Shown here: positions 49,531 to 60,541 of the stretch, piece by piece
How positions within the stretch are numbered: position 1 is the stretch's first letter
Layout: each line of letters starts with the position of its first letter
Origin: Herbidospora mongoliensis
GTDB lineage: Bacteria > Actinomycetota > Actinomycetes > Streptosporangiales > Streptosporangiaceae
Direction of reading: 5' to 3'
Assembly: GCF_001570545.1 (NCBI RefSeq)
Contig: NZ_BBXD01000010.1
Coordinates: 558,001-622,000 of the forward strand
DNA length: 64,000 nt
Notes under the pieces: model-generated
The model's input: the letters and a program-made list of their open reading frames with translations, nothing else
Database searches by the model: none
What the model was told of the DNA's origin: nothing
Position numbers and translations under genes: made by a program

Positions 49531-50928
49531 GTGGCCGGCATTCATGATCTCACCGCTCTCGAACTCGCCTCCGCGGTACGCGCCCGCGAGCTGTCGCCCG
49601 TCGAGATCGCGGAACACTTCCTCGCCCGGACCGACGAGGTCGGCGCGTTCGTCACCGTGACCGCCGAGATAGCCCTTGACCAGGCGCGACGCCTCGAAAA
49701 CGAAGACCCGGGAGATCGGCCGCTGTTCGGCGTGCCGGTGCCGGTGAAGGACCTGAACTTCGTGAAGGGCGTGCCCGTCAGGTTCGGTTCCGCCACCTAT
49801 CAGGACTTCATCGCGCCCGTGGACGACTCCATCGTCACCCGGCTGCGCGAGGCCGGGACCGTTTTGACCGGTAAGACCAATACGCCAGAGTTCGGTTTGC
49901 CCTGCTACACGGAACCAGCCTTCGGGCCACCGGCCCGCACCCCCTGGGACGTGACCAGGTCGGCGGGTGGGTCGAGTGGGGGAGCGGCGGCTGCCGTGGC
50001 CGCCGGGCTCGCGCCGGTCGCGCACGGGAGTGACGGAGCGGGGTCGATCCGCATCCCGGCCGCGGCCTGCGGCCTGTTCGGCATCAAGCCCAGTCGTGGA
50101 CGGGTGTCGTTCGCCCCGATGATCCCCGATCTGGCGGGGCTGTCGGCCAACGGGCCGCTGGCCCGCAACGTCGCCGACGCGGCGGCGCTGCTCGACGTCC
50201 TGGCCCATCACCAGCCAGGAGACATGTACTGGGCGCCCGATCCCGGGACGTCCTTCTCCGCCCATGTCGGCAGAGACCCGGGGAAGCTCAGGATCGCGCG
50301 CTACTGCGACCCGGTGGTGGAGGGGGCGGAACTCCACACCGAAGTGATCGCGGCCTACGACCACGCGACGAAGCTCCTGGAACGACTCGGGCACGAGGTC
50401 GTCGACATCCCCAACCCCTACGGCGCCGACACCGTGGCGCTGTTCGAGCGCATGTGGTTCAGCTTCGCCTGCATGCACGTCGTCGCGCCCGACCGGGAGC
50501 ACCTGCTGCGGCCCGTCACGGCGTGGCTGCGCGAACGCGGGTTCGCCACCTCGGCGCCCGACTTCCTCCGGGCCCAGTCGGCGATCCAGCTCGCCACCCG
50601 GTTCGCGCTGCTGGTCACCGACGAGTTCGATGCGGTGCTGACGCCCACGGTCACCGGGCCGACCCCGGAGATCGGCTGGTTCGAGGACGTCGAGGACCCC
50701 GCCGAGACCTTCGCCCGGATGAAGCGGTTCGCGCCGTTCGCGGCCGTCTACAACGTCAGCGGCCAGCCCTCGGTCAACCTGCCGATCCACTGGACGCCCG
50801 AAGGCCTGCCCATCGGGGTGATGCTGGGCGGCCGATGGGCCGGGGAAGGCACGTTGATCGCGCTCTCGGCCCAGGTCGAGGCGGCCGTGGGCGGCTTCTG
50901 GGGAGAACGCCGCCCACCCGGCTGGTGA
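49531..50928 (+). CDS. Amidase signature-family enzyme
   Basis: 465 residues. The Ser-cisSer-Lys triad is intact: Lys73 (VPVKDLN), Ser148 (SAGGSSGGAAAAVAAG) and Ser172 (GSDGAGSIRIPAA). Start GTG 49531 lacks a good RBS; a -10-like TATAGG lies about 30 bases upstream. It hydrolyses an amide such as 6-aminohexanoate oligomers, indoleacetamide or similar; it is not linked to gatB, so a GatA role is unlikely. Convergent with the next gene, four bases from its stop. Confidence 0.9.
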   Translation: MAGIHDLTALELASAVRARELSPVEIAEHFLARTDEVGAFVTVTAEIALDQARRLENEDPGDRPLFGVPVPVKDLNFVKGVPVRFGSATYQDFIAPVDDSIVTRLREAGTVLTGKTNTPEFGLPCYTEPAFGPPARTPWDVTRSAGGSSGGAAAAVAAGLAPVAHGSDGAGSIRIPAAACGLFGIKPSRGRVSFAPMIPDLAGLSANGPLARNVADAAALLDVLAHHQPGDMYWAPDPGTSFSAHVGRDPGKLRIARYCDPVVEGAELHTEVIAAYDHATKLLERLGHEVVDIPNPYGADTVALFERMWFSFACMHVVAPDREHLLRPVTAWLRERGFATSAPDFLRAQSAIQLATRFALLVTDEFDAVLTPTVTGPTPEIGWFEDVEDPAETFARMKRFAPFAAVYNVSGQPSVNLPIHWTPEGLPIGVMLGGRWAGEGTLIALSAQVEAAVGGFWGERRPPGW

Positions 50929-50931
50929 GCC

Positions 50932-51900
50932 CTAGATAAGTAGGGACACGACGTGTTCCGACACGTCGGCCAGCAGCCCCGAGGGCCTCACGTCGGTGCC
51001 CGCGATGGCGGACACCAGGCTCGGCAGGCCCTCCAGCGGGAAGCCGTCGTTCGCGGTGACCTCGTGGCCGACCGCGTTCTTGTCGAGGACGGCCCTGCTC
51101 CGCCGCCAGGCCTCCAGCACCTCTTCGGGTGAGGGCACGCCGAAGCCGTGCCCGACCGGAGCGGCGTGGCGGAGCCGTACGAGAGGGGTGTCGGCGAAGG
51201 CCAGGGCGGTGCGGCAGCGGGTGGCCAGGGTGTCCTTGTCGGGGACCCAGTCCATGGCCGTACAGGGGGTGCGGCACTTGGCGACGCAGACGGCCATCGC
51301 GCCGGCGACCTGGCTGTGCTGGCGGTCGAAGTAGGCCCGCCAGCCTTCGGCCGGCTCCGACGCCACGCGGAGCGATCGCTGGGTGGCCGACTGCTCGGAG
51401 CGGGTGTGGTCGCACTCCTTCTCGCCGATGACGCCGAAGCGGCTGCCGGGCGCCTGAAGGCCCTCGGGCCAGCGGGCCGGGTCGCCCGAGTGGCCCAGCG
51501 CCTCTTCGAAGGCGAGGAGCGGCAGGTATTCGGACGTGATGTGCAGCGCGGCCATCATCGCGCTGAGCTCCCGTTGGTCCCACCGCACCTTGATCACCTC
51601 AAGGAGCAGGGAGTAGGCCGGGCGCAGCGAGTCGAGGGCGCCGCGGGGGCGTTCCTTCGGGGTCTGCGGCATGTGGCAGGCGCGGGCCCGGCGACGCAGG
51701 TCAGCGGGGATCACCGGGGCGTCGAGCTCGCTCGCGAAATCTTCGGCGTCGAGCGTCAGCAGACGCTGGCCGAACTCGCAGACGGCCGCCACCAGCGCCG
51801 CGCGTGCCTCGTCGGGCAGCACGGAGCTGGACAGGGCGCCGACGTCGCCGAAGGAATAACGGCGGGCCAGCGCGATGAGCAGGTCGTGGGCCGACTCCAT
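50932..51900 (-). CDS. Hypothetical protein, helical, with Cys cluster
   Basis: 322 residues from ATG 51900. Mostly helical and soluble; the segment AVCVAKCRTPCTAMDWV (about 208-222) has three cysteines and may bind metal, and an earlier ACHMPQTP adds one Cys and one His. No signal peptide, no membrane segment. I do not recognise a family. It lies downstream of pepN on the same strand, but a strong terminator separates them. Codon use is like its neighbours, so it is an established gene. Confidence 0.65.
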   Translation of the reverse strand: MESAHDLLIALARRYSFGDVGALSSSVLPDEARAALVAAVCEFGQRLLTLDAEDFASELDAPVIPADLRRRARACHMPQTPKERPRGALDSLRPAYSLLLEVIKVRWDQRELSAMMAALHITSEYLPLLAFEEALGHSGDPARWPEGLQAPGSRFGVIGEKECDHTRSEQSATQRSLRVASEPAEGWRAYFDRQHSQVAGAMAVCVAKCRTPCTAMDWVPDKDTLATRCRTALAFADTPLVRLRHAAPVGHGFGVPSPEEVLEAWRRSRAVLDKNAVGHEVTANDGFPLEGLPSLVSAIAGTDVRPSGLLADVSEHVVSLLI

Positions 51901-51924
51901 CCATTCACTTTCTCACGGGGTACG

Positions 51925-51954
51925 GGGGAGGCCGGGCGCGGGCCCGGCCTCCCC
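51925..51954 (-). terminator. Strong hairpin terminator after pepN
   Basis: Perfect 13-bp stem GGGGAGGCCGGGC (51925-51937) / GCCCGGCCTCCCC (51942-51954) with a four-base loop, 18 bases beyond the pepN stop. Confidence 0.8.
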
Positions 51955-51971
51955 AGAACCTACGTGACCGT

Positions 51972-54539
<2,568 letters not shown>

Positions 54540-54638
54540 ATCCGCTCCTCACACACGGCCCGCCGCACCGTCGCGACCGGGATGACCGCATCCTGCCACG
54601 GCGACCGGACAAAGCCGCACTCAAATGTTTCCCTACCT

Positions 54639-54665
54639 GGAATAGGTAGATCCCTGACTCCAGTT
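54639..54665 (+). promoter_or_regulatory. SigR/SigH-type promoter
   Basis: GGAAT (54639-54643), 19 bases, GTT (54663-54665): matches the thiol-stress sigma consensus GGAAT-N18/19-GTT. A perfect inverted repeat CTACCT-GGAAT-AGGTAG surrounds the -35 box. It precedes the DsbA-fold reductase by about 40 bases; the M. tuberculosis homologue belongs to the SigH regulon (family knowledge). Confidence 0.6.
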
Positions 54666-54706
54666 GTCGATCGATGGAACCACATTCTTGTCGGGAGAGT
54701 GAACAA

Positions 54707-55327
54707 ATGTCCGAACGCAAGATCGCAGATTTCTGGTTTGACCCCTTCTGTCCTTGGGCGTGGCTGACCTCGCGGTGGATGCTCGAAGTGGAGAAGGTGC
54801 GGCCGGTCACCATCCGCTGGCATCTCATGAGCCTCACCTTCCTGAATGAGGGACGCGATCTCCCGGCGGAATATCAGGCACGGACGAGCAAGGCAATCGG
54901 GCCGGTCCGCGTCGTCGCGGCCGCGCAGCGCAAGTACGGCGACGAGGTGGTCGGCGAGCTCTACACCCAGCTCGGCACCCGCTTCCACCCCGGTCAGCGC
55001 ATCAAGGACCTCGGCGATCTCCAGGAAGTCGTCGCCGAGGCGCTCGTGGCGGCCGGGCTCGACCCCGCTCTGGCGGGCGAGATGGACTCCACGGAGTACG
55101 ACGAGGAGATCCGCCGCTCCCACCACGCGGGAATGGACCAGGTCGGCATGGACGTCGGCACCCCCGTCGTCGCGGTCGAGGGCGTCGCCTTCTTCGGCCC
55201 CGTGATCAGTCCCGCCCCGAAGGGCGAGGCGGCGGGCCGGCTGTGGGACGGAGTGGTCCTGGTGGCGTCCACCGACGGGTTCTTCGAACTGAAGCGGACC
55301 CGCACCAGGGACCCCATCTTCGATTGA
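54707..55327 (+). CDS. DsbA-fold mycothiol-dependent reductase, Rv2466c-like
   Basis: 206 residues from ATG 54707 (GGGAG upstream). Thioredoxin/DsbA fold: KIADFWFDPFCPWAWLTSRW with active site CPWA at 15-18, helical insert, and the cis-Pro loop VGTPVVAVEGVAFFGPV. The M. tuberculosis homologue Rv2466c is a mycothiol-dependent nitroreductase with CPWC; here the second Cys is Ala, implying a monothiol mechanism with mycothiol resolving the intermediate. The SigR/SigH-like promoter fits a disulfide-stress role. Confidence 0.88.
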   Translation: MSERKIADFWFDPFCPWAWLTSRWMLEVEKVRPVTIRWHLMSLTFLNEGRDLPAEYQARTSKAIGPVRVVAAAQRKYGDEVVGELYTQLGTRFHPGQRIKDLGDLQEVVAEALVAAGLDPALAGEMDSTEYDEEIRRSHHAGMDQVGMDVGTPVVAVEGVAFFGPVISPAPKGEAAGRLWDGVVLVASTDGFFELKRTRTRDPIFD

Positions 55328-55373
55328 CAGGTGGAACTCGCCATATGACACCGTTCACGCAAGGATGGGGCGC

Positions 55374-56777
55374 ATGCGTCAGCTCTTCGTGAACGGTGCC
55401 TGGGTGCCCTCGGCGTCCGGCGAAGGCGTCGACGTCGTCAATCCGGCGACCGAGGAGGTCGTCGACCGGGTCCCGGCCGGATGCGCCGACGACGTGGCCG
55501 ACGCGGTCGACGCCGCCCGGCACGCCTTCCCCCGGTGGGCGGCCACTCCGCCGGAGGAACGCGGCGCGCTGCTGTCCCGCGCGGCCGAGCTGATCGAGTC
55601 ACGGGCCCGGAAGATCGCCGAGATCATCGCGACCGACATGGGCTCGCCCCTGGGTTTCGCGCTGCGCACGCAGACGCAGATGCCCGCCACGGTGCTCAAA
55701 TCCTTCGCCGGCATGGCCGGGCGGCAGACCGAGACCACCCGGGTGGGCAACTCCCTGGTCGTCAGGGAGCCGGTGGGCGTGGTCGCCGCGATCACGCCCT
55801 GGAACTATCCGCTGCACCAGGCGATCTGCAAGGTCGGCGCCGCGCTGGCGGCCGGGTGCACGGTCGTGCTGAAGCCCAGCGAGGTGGCGCCGCTTGCGGC
55901 CTACGCGCTGGCGGAGGTGCTCGAAGAGGCGGGGCTGCCGCGGGGCGTCTTCAACTTGGTGAGCGGGCCCGGCCAGACCGTCGGTGAGGCACTGGCCGCC
56001 CATCACGACGTCGACATGGTCTCCTTCACCGGTTCGACCGCCGCCGGGCGCCGGGTCGCCGTGCTGGCGGGCGGCTCGGTGAAGCGGGTAGCGCTGGAGC
56101 TCGGCGGCAAGTCGGCCAACGTGATCCTGCCGGGCGCCGACCTGGAGACGGCGGTCAAGGTGGGGGTCGGGCAGGCCTACACCAACGCCGGGCAGACCTG
56201 TTCGGCGCTGACCCGCATGCTCGTCCAGTGGGACCAATACGACGAGGCCGTGCGGATGGCCGTCGCGTTCTCCCGCAAATACACCGTGGGCGACCCGTTC
56301 GCCGACGACACCCGCATCGGGCCCCTCGTGTCGAAGGTCCAGCGTGACCGGGTGATCCGCTACCTCAACGTCGGCCAGGAGGAGGGCGCCCGGCTCGTTG
56401 CCGGGGGCACCGAGCCCGTCCACGAGCGCGGCTACTACGTCGAGCCCGCCGTCTTCGCTGGCGTCGCGCCGGGCATGACGATCGAGCAGGAGGAGATCTT
56501 CGGCCCGGTGCTGTCGATCGTCCCCTACGGCACCGTCGACGAGGCCGTCTCGATCGCCAACGGCACCCCCTACGGCCTGTCGGGCGCCGTCTGGGCGAAA
56601 GACGAGGAGCAGGCCGTCAGCGTGGCCCGCAGGCTGCGCACCGGGCAGGTCGCGATCAACGGCGGCCGGTTCAACCCGCTGGCCCCGTTCGGCGGCTACG
56701 GGCAGTCGGGCGTCGGCCGGGAGCTGGGCGAGGCCGGGTTCGACGAGTTCCTCCAGGTCAAGTCTTTGCAGATGTGA
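55374..56777 (+). CDS. NAD(P)-dependent aldehyde dehydrogenase
   Basis: 467 residues from ATG 55374; AAGGA eight bases upstream favours this over ATG 55365. ALDH motifs: TPWNYPLHQAICKVGAALAAG, SFTGSTAAGRRVA, Glu242 in LELGGKSANV and catalytic Cys276 in NAGQTCSALTR, GPVLSIVPYG. Oxidises an aldehyde to the acid. General family; substrate unknown. Followed after 37 bases by a nucleotide-sugar dehydrogenase on the same strand. Confidence 0.93.
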   Translation: MRQLFVNGAWVPSASGEGVDVVNPATEEVVDRVPAGCADDVADAVDAARHAFPRWAATPPEERGALLSRAAELIESRARKIAEIIATDMGSPLGFALRTQTQMPATVLKSFAGMAGRQTETTRVGNSLVVREPVGVVAAITPWNYPLHQAICKVGAALAAGCTVVLKPSEVAPLAAYALAEVLEEAGLPRGVFNLVSGPGQTVGEALAAHHDVDMVSFTGSTAAGRRVAVLAGGSVKRVALELGGKSANVILPGADLETAVKVGVGQAYTNAGQTCSALTRMLVQWDQYDEAVRMAVAFSRKYTVGDPFADDTRIGPLVSKVQRDRVIRYLNVGQEEGARLVAGGTEPVHERGYYVEPAVFAGVAPGMTIEQEEIFGPVLSIVPYGTVDEAVSIANGTPYGLSGAVWAKDEEQAVSVARRLRTGQVAINGGRFNPLAPFGGYGQSGVGRELGEAGFDEFLQVKSLQM

Positions 56778-56814
56778 TCTTTCCGGCTTGACCCGGGCAC
56801 AGATACACAAAGTC

Positions 56815-58020
56815 ATGCACGTCTTGATCGTGGGACTGGGCTACGTCGGGCTGCCGACCGCGCTGGCCTTCCTCGAAGCGGGCTGCCGGGTCACCGGCTA
56901 CGACGTCAGCGCCGCCCGGCTCGCCGCCATCCGCTCGGGCGAGGCCGACCTGTCGCCCCGCGACCACGCGCGGCTGCGCCGCCACCGGCTGGTGACCACC
57001 ACCGATCCGGCCGCCATCGCCACCGCCGACGCCGTGGTGATCTGTGTGCCGACGCCGGTGGACGAGCGGCGCGTACCGAACCTGAAGGCGCTGAGAGCGG
57101 CCTGCGGCACGGTCGTCGCCCACGCGGTGCGCGGGCAGCTCGTGGTGCTGACCTCGACCACCTATGTCGGGTCCACCCGCGACCTCCTGATCGACCGGCT
57201 CGAAGGGGTCGACGTCGTGTTCAGCCCGGAACGCGTCGATCCGGGCCCCGGCGGGCGGCCGCTGGAACACGTGCCCAGGGTGCTCGGGCCGGCCTCGGCC
57301 AGGGCGGGCGACCGCGCCGAGGAACTGCTCAAGCGGGTGGCGCCGCAGGTGCACCGGGTCAGCTCGCCGGAGGCGGCCGAGCTGTGCAAGCTGCTGGAGA
57401 ACTCGTTCCGGGCGGTCAACATCGCGCTGGCCAACGAGTTCGCCGACATCGCCCGCGAGGTCGGGGTCGACCCGGTCGAGGTGATCGAGGCGGCGGCCAC
57501 CAAACCGTTCGGGTTCATGCGCTTCGACCCCGGGCCCGGCGTCGGCGGGCAGTGCGTGCCCTCCGATCCCTACTACCTGCTGTGGCGGCTGCGCCGGGCG
57601 GCGCCGACGGTGCTGACCGCCGCGATGGGGGCCATCGCGGCCCGGCCGCAGGCGGTGGTGCGGCGGGCGCTGGAGATGCTGGCGTCGGCCGGGCGGGACA
57701 TCCGGGACGCGAAGGTGCTGATCGCCGGGGTGTCGTACAAGCCGGGGGTGGCCGACGCGCGGGAGACGCCCGCCGCGCCGATCATCGCCGAGCTGCGGCG
57801 GCTGGGCGCGCGGGTGGAGTTCACCGATCCGCTGGTGGTGGAGCTCTCGGTCGGGGAGGAGTTCCTCAAACGCGCACCGGATCCCCGGGCCGAGCCGTGG
57901 GACCTCGTCATCGTGCACACGCTGGGCGGTGACCTCGGGTGGCTGACGCCGGAGCAGGCGGTCCTGGACGCCACCTACCGGCTGGAGCGCCCCGAGCCCA
58001 GCCGCTGGGAGGTGCCTTAG
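56815..58020 (+). CDS. Nucleotide-sugar (UDP-glucose/UDP-ManNAc-type) dehydrogenase
   Basis: 401 residues from ATG 56815, where the Rossmann strand MHVLIVGLGYVGLPTALAFLEAG begins. Catalytic Cys247 in GPGVGGQCVPSDPYYL; conserved FSPERVDPG and ELCKLLENSFRAVNIALANEFA. C-terminal NAD-linked domain VLIAGVSYKPGVADARETPA. It oxidises a UDP-sugar twice to the uronic acid; the Ser-Pro-Glu-Arg region and short length favour the WecC-like branch. Its last four bases overlap the convergent deformylase stop. Confidence 0.9.
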   Translation: MHVLIVGLGYVGLPTALAFLEAGCRVTGYDVSAARLAAIRSGEADLSPRDHARLRRHRLVTTTDPAAIATADAVVICVPTPVDERRVPNLKALRAACGTVVAHAVRGQLVVLTSTTYVGSTRDLLIDRLEGVDVVFSPERVDPGPGGRPLEHVPRVLGPASARAGDRAEELLKRVAPQVHRVSSPEAAELCKLLENSFRAVNIALANEFADIAREVGVDPVEVIEAAATKPFGFMRFDPGPGVGGQCVPSDPYYLLWRLRRAAPTVLTAAMGAIAARPQAVVRRALEMLASAGRDIRDAKVLIAGVSYKPGVADARETPAAPIIAELRRLGARVEFTDPLVVELSVGEEFLKRAPDPRAEPWDLVIVHTLGGDLGWLTPEQAVLDATYRLERPEPSRWEVP

Positions 58021-58508
58021 GGGGTCTGCAGCATGATGCGGCGGGCCGCGTTCTTCGGCAGGCGGTCGACGTAGAGGGTGCCGTTGAGGTGGTCGAACTC
58101 GTGCTGGAAGCAGCGGGCCAGCATGCCGCGCGCCTTCATCTCCACCGGGCGGCCGAGACGGTCGAAGCCCCGCACCGTGACTCCGGACGCGCGCGGGGTG
58201 GTCGAGTAGAGCGGCTTGCCGGTCTCCTTGCTCGGGACGGACAGACACCCTTCTTCCTCGAGGATCTCGGCGTCGTCGTCGATGACGAGTTCGGGGTTGA
58301 CCAGAGCGCCCTTGCGGTTGCTGATGTCGTACACGAAAAGGCGTTTCCCCACACCGATCTGGGGGCCCGCGAGACCGACGCCGTCGGCCAGGTACATCGT
58401 GGCGAACATCTCGTCGATCAGGCGGCGCAGGTCCTTGTCGAACTGGGTCACCGGCTCGGCCGGGGTGCGCAGCACGGGATCTCCGATATACCGGATCTCG
58501 CGCATCAT
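58017..58508 (-). CDS. def: Peptide deformylase
   Basis: 163 residues. All three motifs: GVGLAGPQ at 43-50 (Ala replaced by Gly-Pro variant), EGCLS with metal Cys88, and QHEFDHLNG with His136, Glu137 and His140. Removes formyl from nascent N-terminal Met. RBS GCGGAGG before two adjacent ATGs. Not near fmt here. Convergent with the UDP-sugar dehydrogenase (four-base overlap), divergent from rpiB. Confidence 0.95.
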   Translation of the reverse strand: MMREIRYIGDPVLRTPAEPVTQFDKDLRRLIDEMFATMYLADGVGLAGPQIGVGKRLFVYDISNRKGALVNPELVIDDDAEILEEEGCLSVPSKETGKPLYSTTPRASGVTVRGFDRLGRPVEMKARGMLARCFQHEFDHLNGTLYVDRLPKNAARRIMLQTP

Positions 58509-58575
58509 GCCCTCCGCTGTAAGGGTTGACGGGGGTAACTGGCCGTTACTCTAGTGGACCTGAGAAGCTCTCCGT

Positions 58576-59043
58576 ATGCGCGTCTACATCGGTTCTGACC
58601 ACGCCGGCTACGACCTGAAGAACCACCTGGTCGGCTGGCTCAAAGAAAACGGCCACGACGTGGTCGACTGCGGTCCCTTCGTCTTCGACGCAGAAGACGA
58701 CTATCCGCCCTTCGTGCTCCGTGCGGCCGCCGGGGTGGTGGCCGAGCCCGGTTCGCTGGGCGTGGTGATCGGCGGTTCTGGCAACGGCGAGGCCATCGCC
58801 GCCAACAAGGTCGAGGGCGTGCGCGCCGCGCTGGCGTGGAGCGACGAGACCGCCAGGCTCGGGCGGCAGCACAACGACGCCAACGTGATCAGCATCGGCG
58901 CCCGGATGCACTCCGAGGCCGACGCGACCCGTTTCGTCGAACTGTTCCTCGCCGAGCCCTACTCGGGCGCCGAGCGCCACACCCGGCGCATCGACATGCT
59001 GAGTGACTACGAGCAGAGCGGCGAACTGCCCCCGCTGCCCTAA
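58576..59043 (+). CDS. rpiB: Ribose-5-phosphate isomerase B
   Basis: 155 residues. GSDHAGYDLKNHL, the phosphate/active loop GGSGNGEAIAANKVEGVRAAL, NVISIGARMHSEADA. Like the mycobacterial enzyme it has Glu in the GNGE motif where E. coli RpiB uses Cys. Interconverts ribose-5-P and ribulose-5-P. TACTCT about 25 bases upstream is a candidate -10. Its stop overlaps by four bases the stop of a small convergent gene. Confidence 0.95.
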   Translation: MRVYIGSDHAGYDLKNHLVGWLKENGHDVVDCGPFVFDAEDDYPPFVLRAAAGVVAEPGSLGVVIGGSGNGEAIAANKVEGVRAALAWSDETARLGRQHNDANVISIGARMHSEADATRFVELFLAEPYSGAERHTRRIDMLSDYEQSGELPPLP

Positions 59044-59186
59044 GGCTTCTTGCGGATCTCCTTGCGGGGGGCCTCGTCACGCAGGGGCCGCCGGTCGGCG
59101 GCCTCCTGCTGTTCCTTCGACGGACGCGACACGTCGCGGGCGCGCATGGCGGTGATCGCCGTGATCGTCAAACTCGTCAGGGCCAT
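59040..59186 (-). CDS. Small hypothetical protein, 48 residues
   Basis: ATG 59186 to TAG 59040. Short hydrophobic N-terminus (MALTSLTITAITAMRARDVSR) followed by a highly charged tail (SKEQQEAADRR ... EIRKKP). It might be a small membrane-associated protein. A minus-strand TACCCT six bases before ATG supports a leaderless start. The clean codon bias and the start signal argue that it is real. It lies 14 bases downstream of the Eis-type gene on the same strand. Confidence 0.55.
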   Translation of the reverse strand: MALTSLTITAITAMRARDVSRPSKEQQEAADRRPLRDEAPRKEIRKKP

Positions 59187-59200
59187 GGTCTGAGGGTAGT

Positions 59201-60424
59201 TCAGAAGACGAGCCCACCCCAGGGCAGCGGGCTCCACGACATCGCCGCCGACAGTTCCCGCACCGCGCCTTCGCGGTGCTCGGCGATCTGACCTGCCAGT
59301 CTGTACGACTCCAGCGACCGCCCCCCGAGATACCCGGCGCCCAGGATCCTGACGGGCAGGCTGAGGTCGGGCGCGTCTTCGGTCGGCTCACACGTGCCCT
59401 TGGCGGTCGACAGCCGCCAGCGCCCGGCGTTCCACGGGCACACGTCGTCGTCGACCTCGACGACCAGGTCGACCGGCGCGCTGTAGACGCGCTGCGTGAG
59501 GGCCGCGGGCACGTCGACCAGGCGGATCCACAGTTCGTCGAGGGTGCCGGCGGTCAGATGCCGGGGCTCGGCCAGCAGGTGCATGATCGGGTCGTCCGCG
59601 GGCCGGTTCCCGGCGAACACGCGCGAGCACAGATCCCGGTCGAGGACGCTGCGCCACACCAGCGCGTAGGCGGCCGGGTCGAGGGCGAACAGCTCCTCGA
59701 GGTCCACCAGGCCGTCGGGCACGTCGTGGTCGGTGGTCTGACGCTTCACCCGGAACAGCGCGTAGCCGCGCACGCCCTGGTCGTCTTCGGCCAGCACGCA
59801 GCGCAGCCGCCCCGAACCGTGCCGGGCGTTGTCGTCGTCGGCCAGCACCGCGTTCCAGCGGGCAGGAGTGCGCGTGTAGAGACCCGGCCGGGAGGTCCTG
59901 ACCTGGTCGAAGAGCTTCACGAACTCGTCGCGGACGTTTTCCGGCGGCTCGACCCGCAGGCGCAGGGCCGGGTCGACCGGGGCGTCGGGGCGAAAGGCGC
60001 TGGAGTGCTTGGGGATCGTGTAGAAGACGTTGTCGACCGCGCGGCCGTAGCCGTAGCGGCCGTAGATGGCGGCCTCGGAGGCGTAGAGCGCGGCGACCGA
60101 CTCGCCCCGGTCGCGGATGTCGGAGAGCTGCCTGCGCATCAGCGAGCTCAGCACGCCCTGACGCCGGTGGGAGGCGAGCACGCCCACCGCGCTGACCCCG
60201 CCCACCGGGAGCACGCCGCCGGGGACGGTCATGTCGAAGCTCATCACCTGGGTGTAGCCGACCATGCGGTCGCCGTCGAAGGCCGCCAGGGACCGGTCGA
60301 ACTCGGTGACCCCCTTGAACCGCTCGATCTGGCCGGGTGCCCAGGAGGAGACGAACGCCTCGTCGAGCAGGGCGCACACGGCGGGGAACTCAGATTCGGC
60401 GATAGGGCGAACGGGGTGATTCAC
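59201..60424 (-). CDS. eis: Eis-family GNAT N-acetyltransferase
   Basis: 407 residues, full Eis length. N-terminal GNAT domain (acetyl-CoA motif VGVLASHRRQGVLSSLM), second GNAT-like domain (SEAAIYGRYGYGRAVDN; LRCVLAEDDQGVRGYALFRVK) and a C-terminal SCP2-like domain (AAGTLDELWIRLVDVPAAL region). The chain ends in Phe, whose carboxylate is the catalytic base in Eis proteins. Multi-acetylates amines such as aminoglycosides or lysines; in M. tuberculosis it gives kanamycin resistance (family knowledge). Confidence 0.92.
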   Translation of the reverse strand: MNHPVRPIAESEFPAVCALLDEAFVSSWAPGQIERFKGVTEFDRSLAAFDGDRMVGYTQVMSFDMTVPGGVLPVGGVSAVGVLASHRRQGVLSSLMRRQLSDIRDRGESVAALYASEAAIYGRYGYGRAVDNVFYTIPKHSSAFRPDAPVDPALRLRVEPPENVRDEFVKLFDQVRTSRPGLYTRTPARWNAVLADDDNARHGSGRLRCVLAEDDQGVRGYALFRVKRQTTDHDVPDGLVDLEELFALDPAAYALVWRSVLDRDLCSRVFAGNRPADDPIMHLLAEPRHLTAGTLDELWIRLVDVPAALTQRVYSAPVDLVVEVDDDVCPWNAGRWRLSTAKGTCEPTEDAPDLSLPVRILGAGYLGGRSLESYRLAGQIAEHREGAVRELSAAMSWSPLPWGGLVF

Positions 60425-60541
60425 GGCACCACCGTAGGGCCGGGCAAAGAGGGACGGCCACCCAATATACGTCCTAAATGATCAAGGTGTTGGTCAAGAC
60501 AGCGCCTTACCACGAAGCCGACCGATACAGTCGTCGTCATC

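Noticed and set aside
56787-56815. Sigma-70 promoter with TTGACC before the nucleotide-sugar dehydrogenase
   Set aside because: A proper spacer would put the -10 on the start codon and no TANNNT is there; the gene is more likely read through from the aldehyde dehydrogenase.
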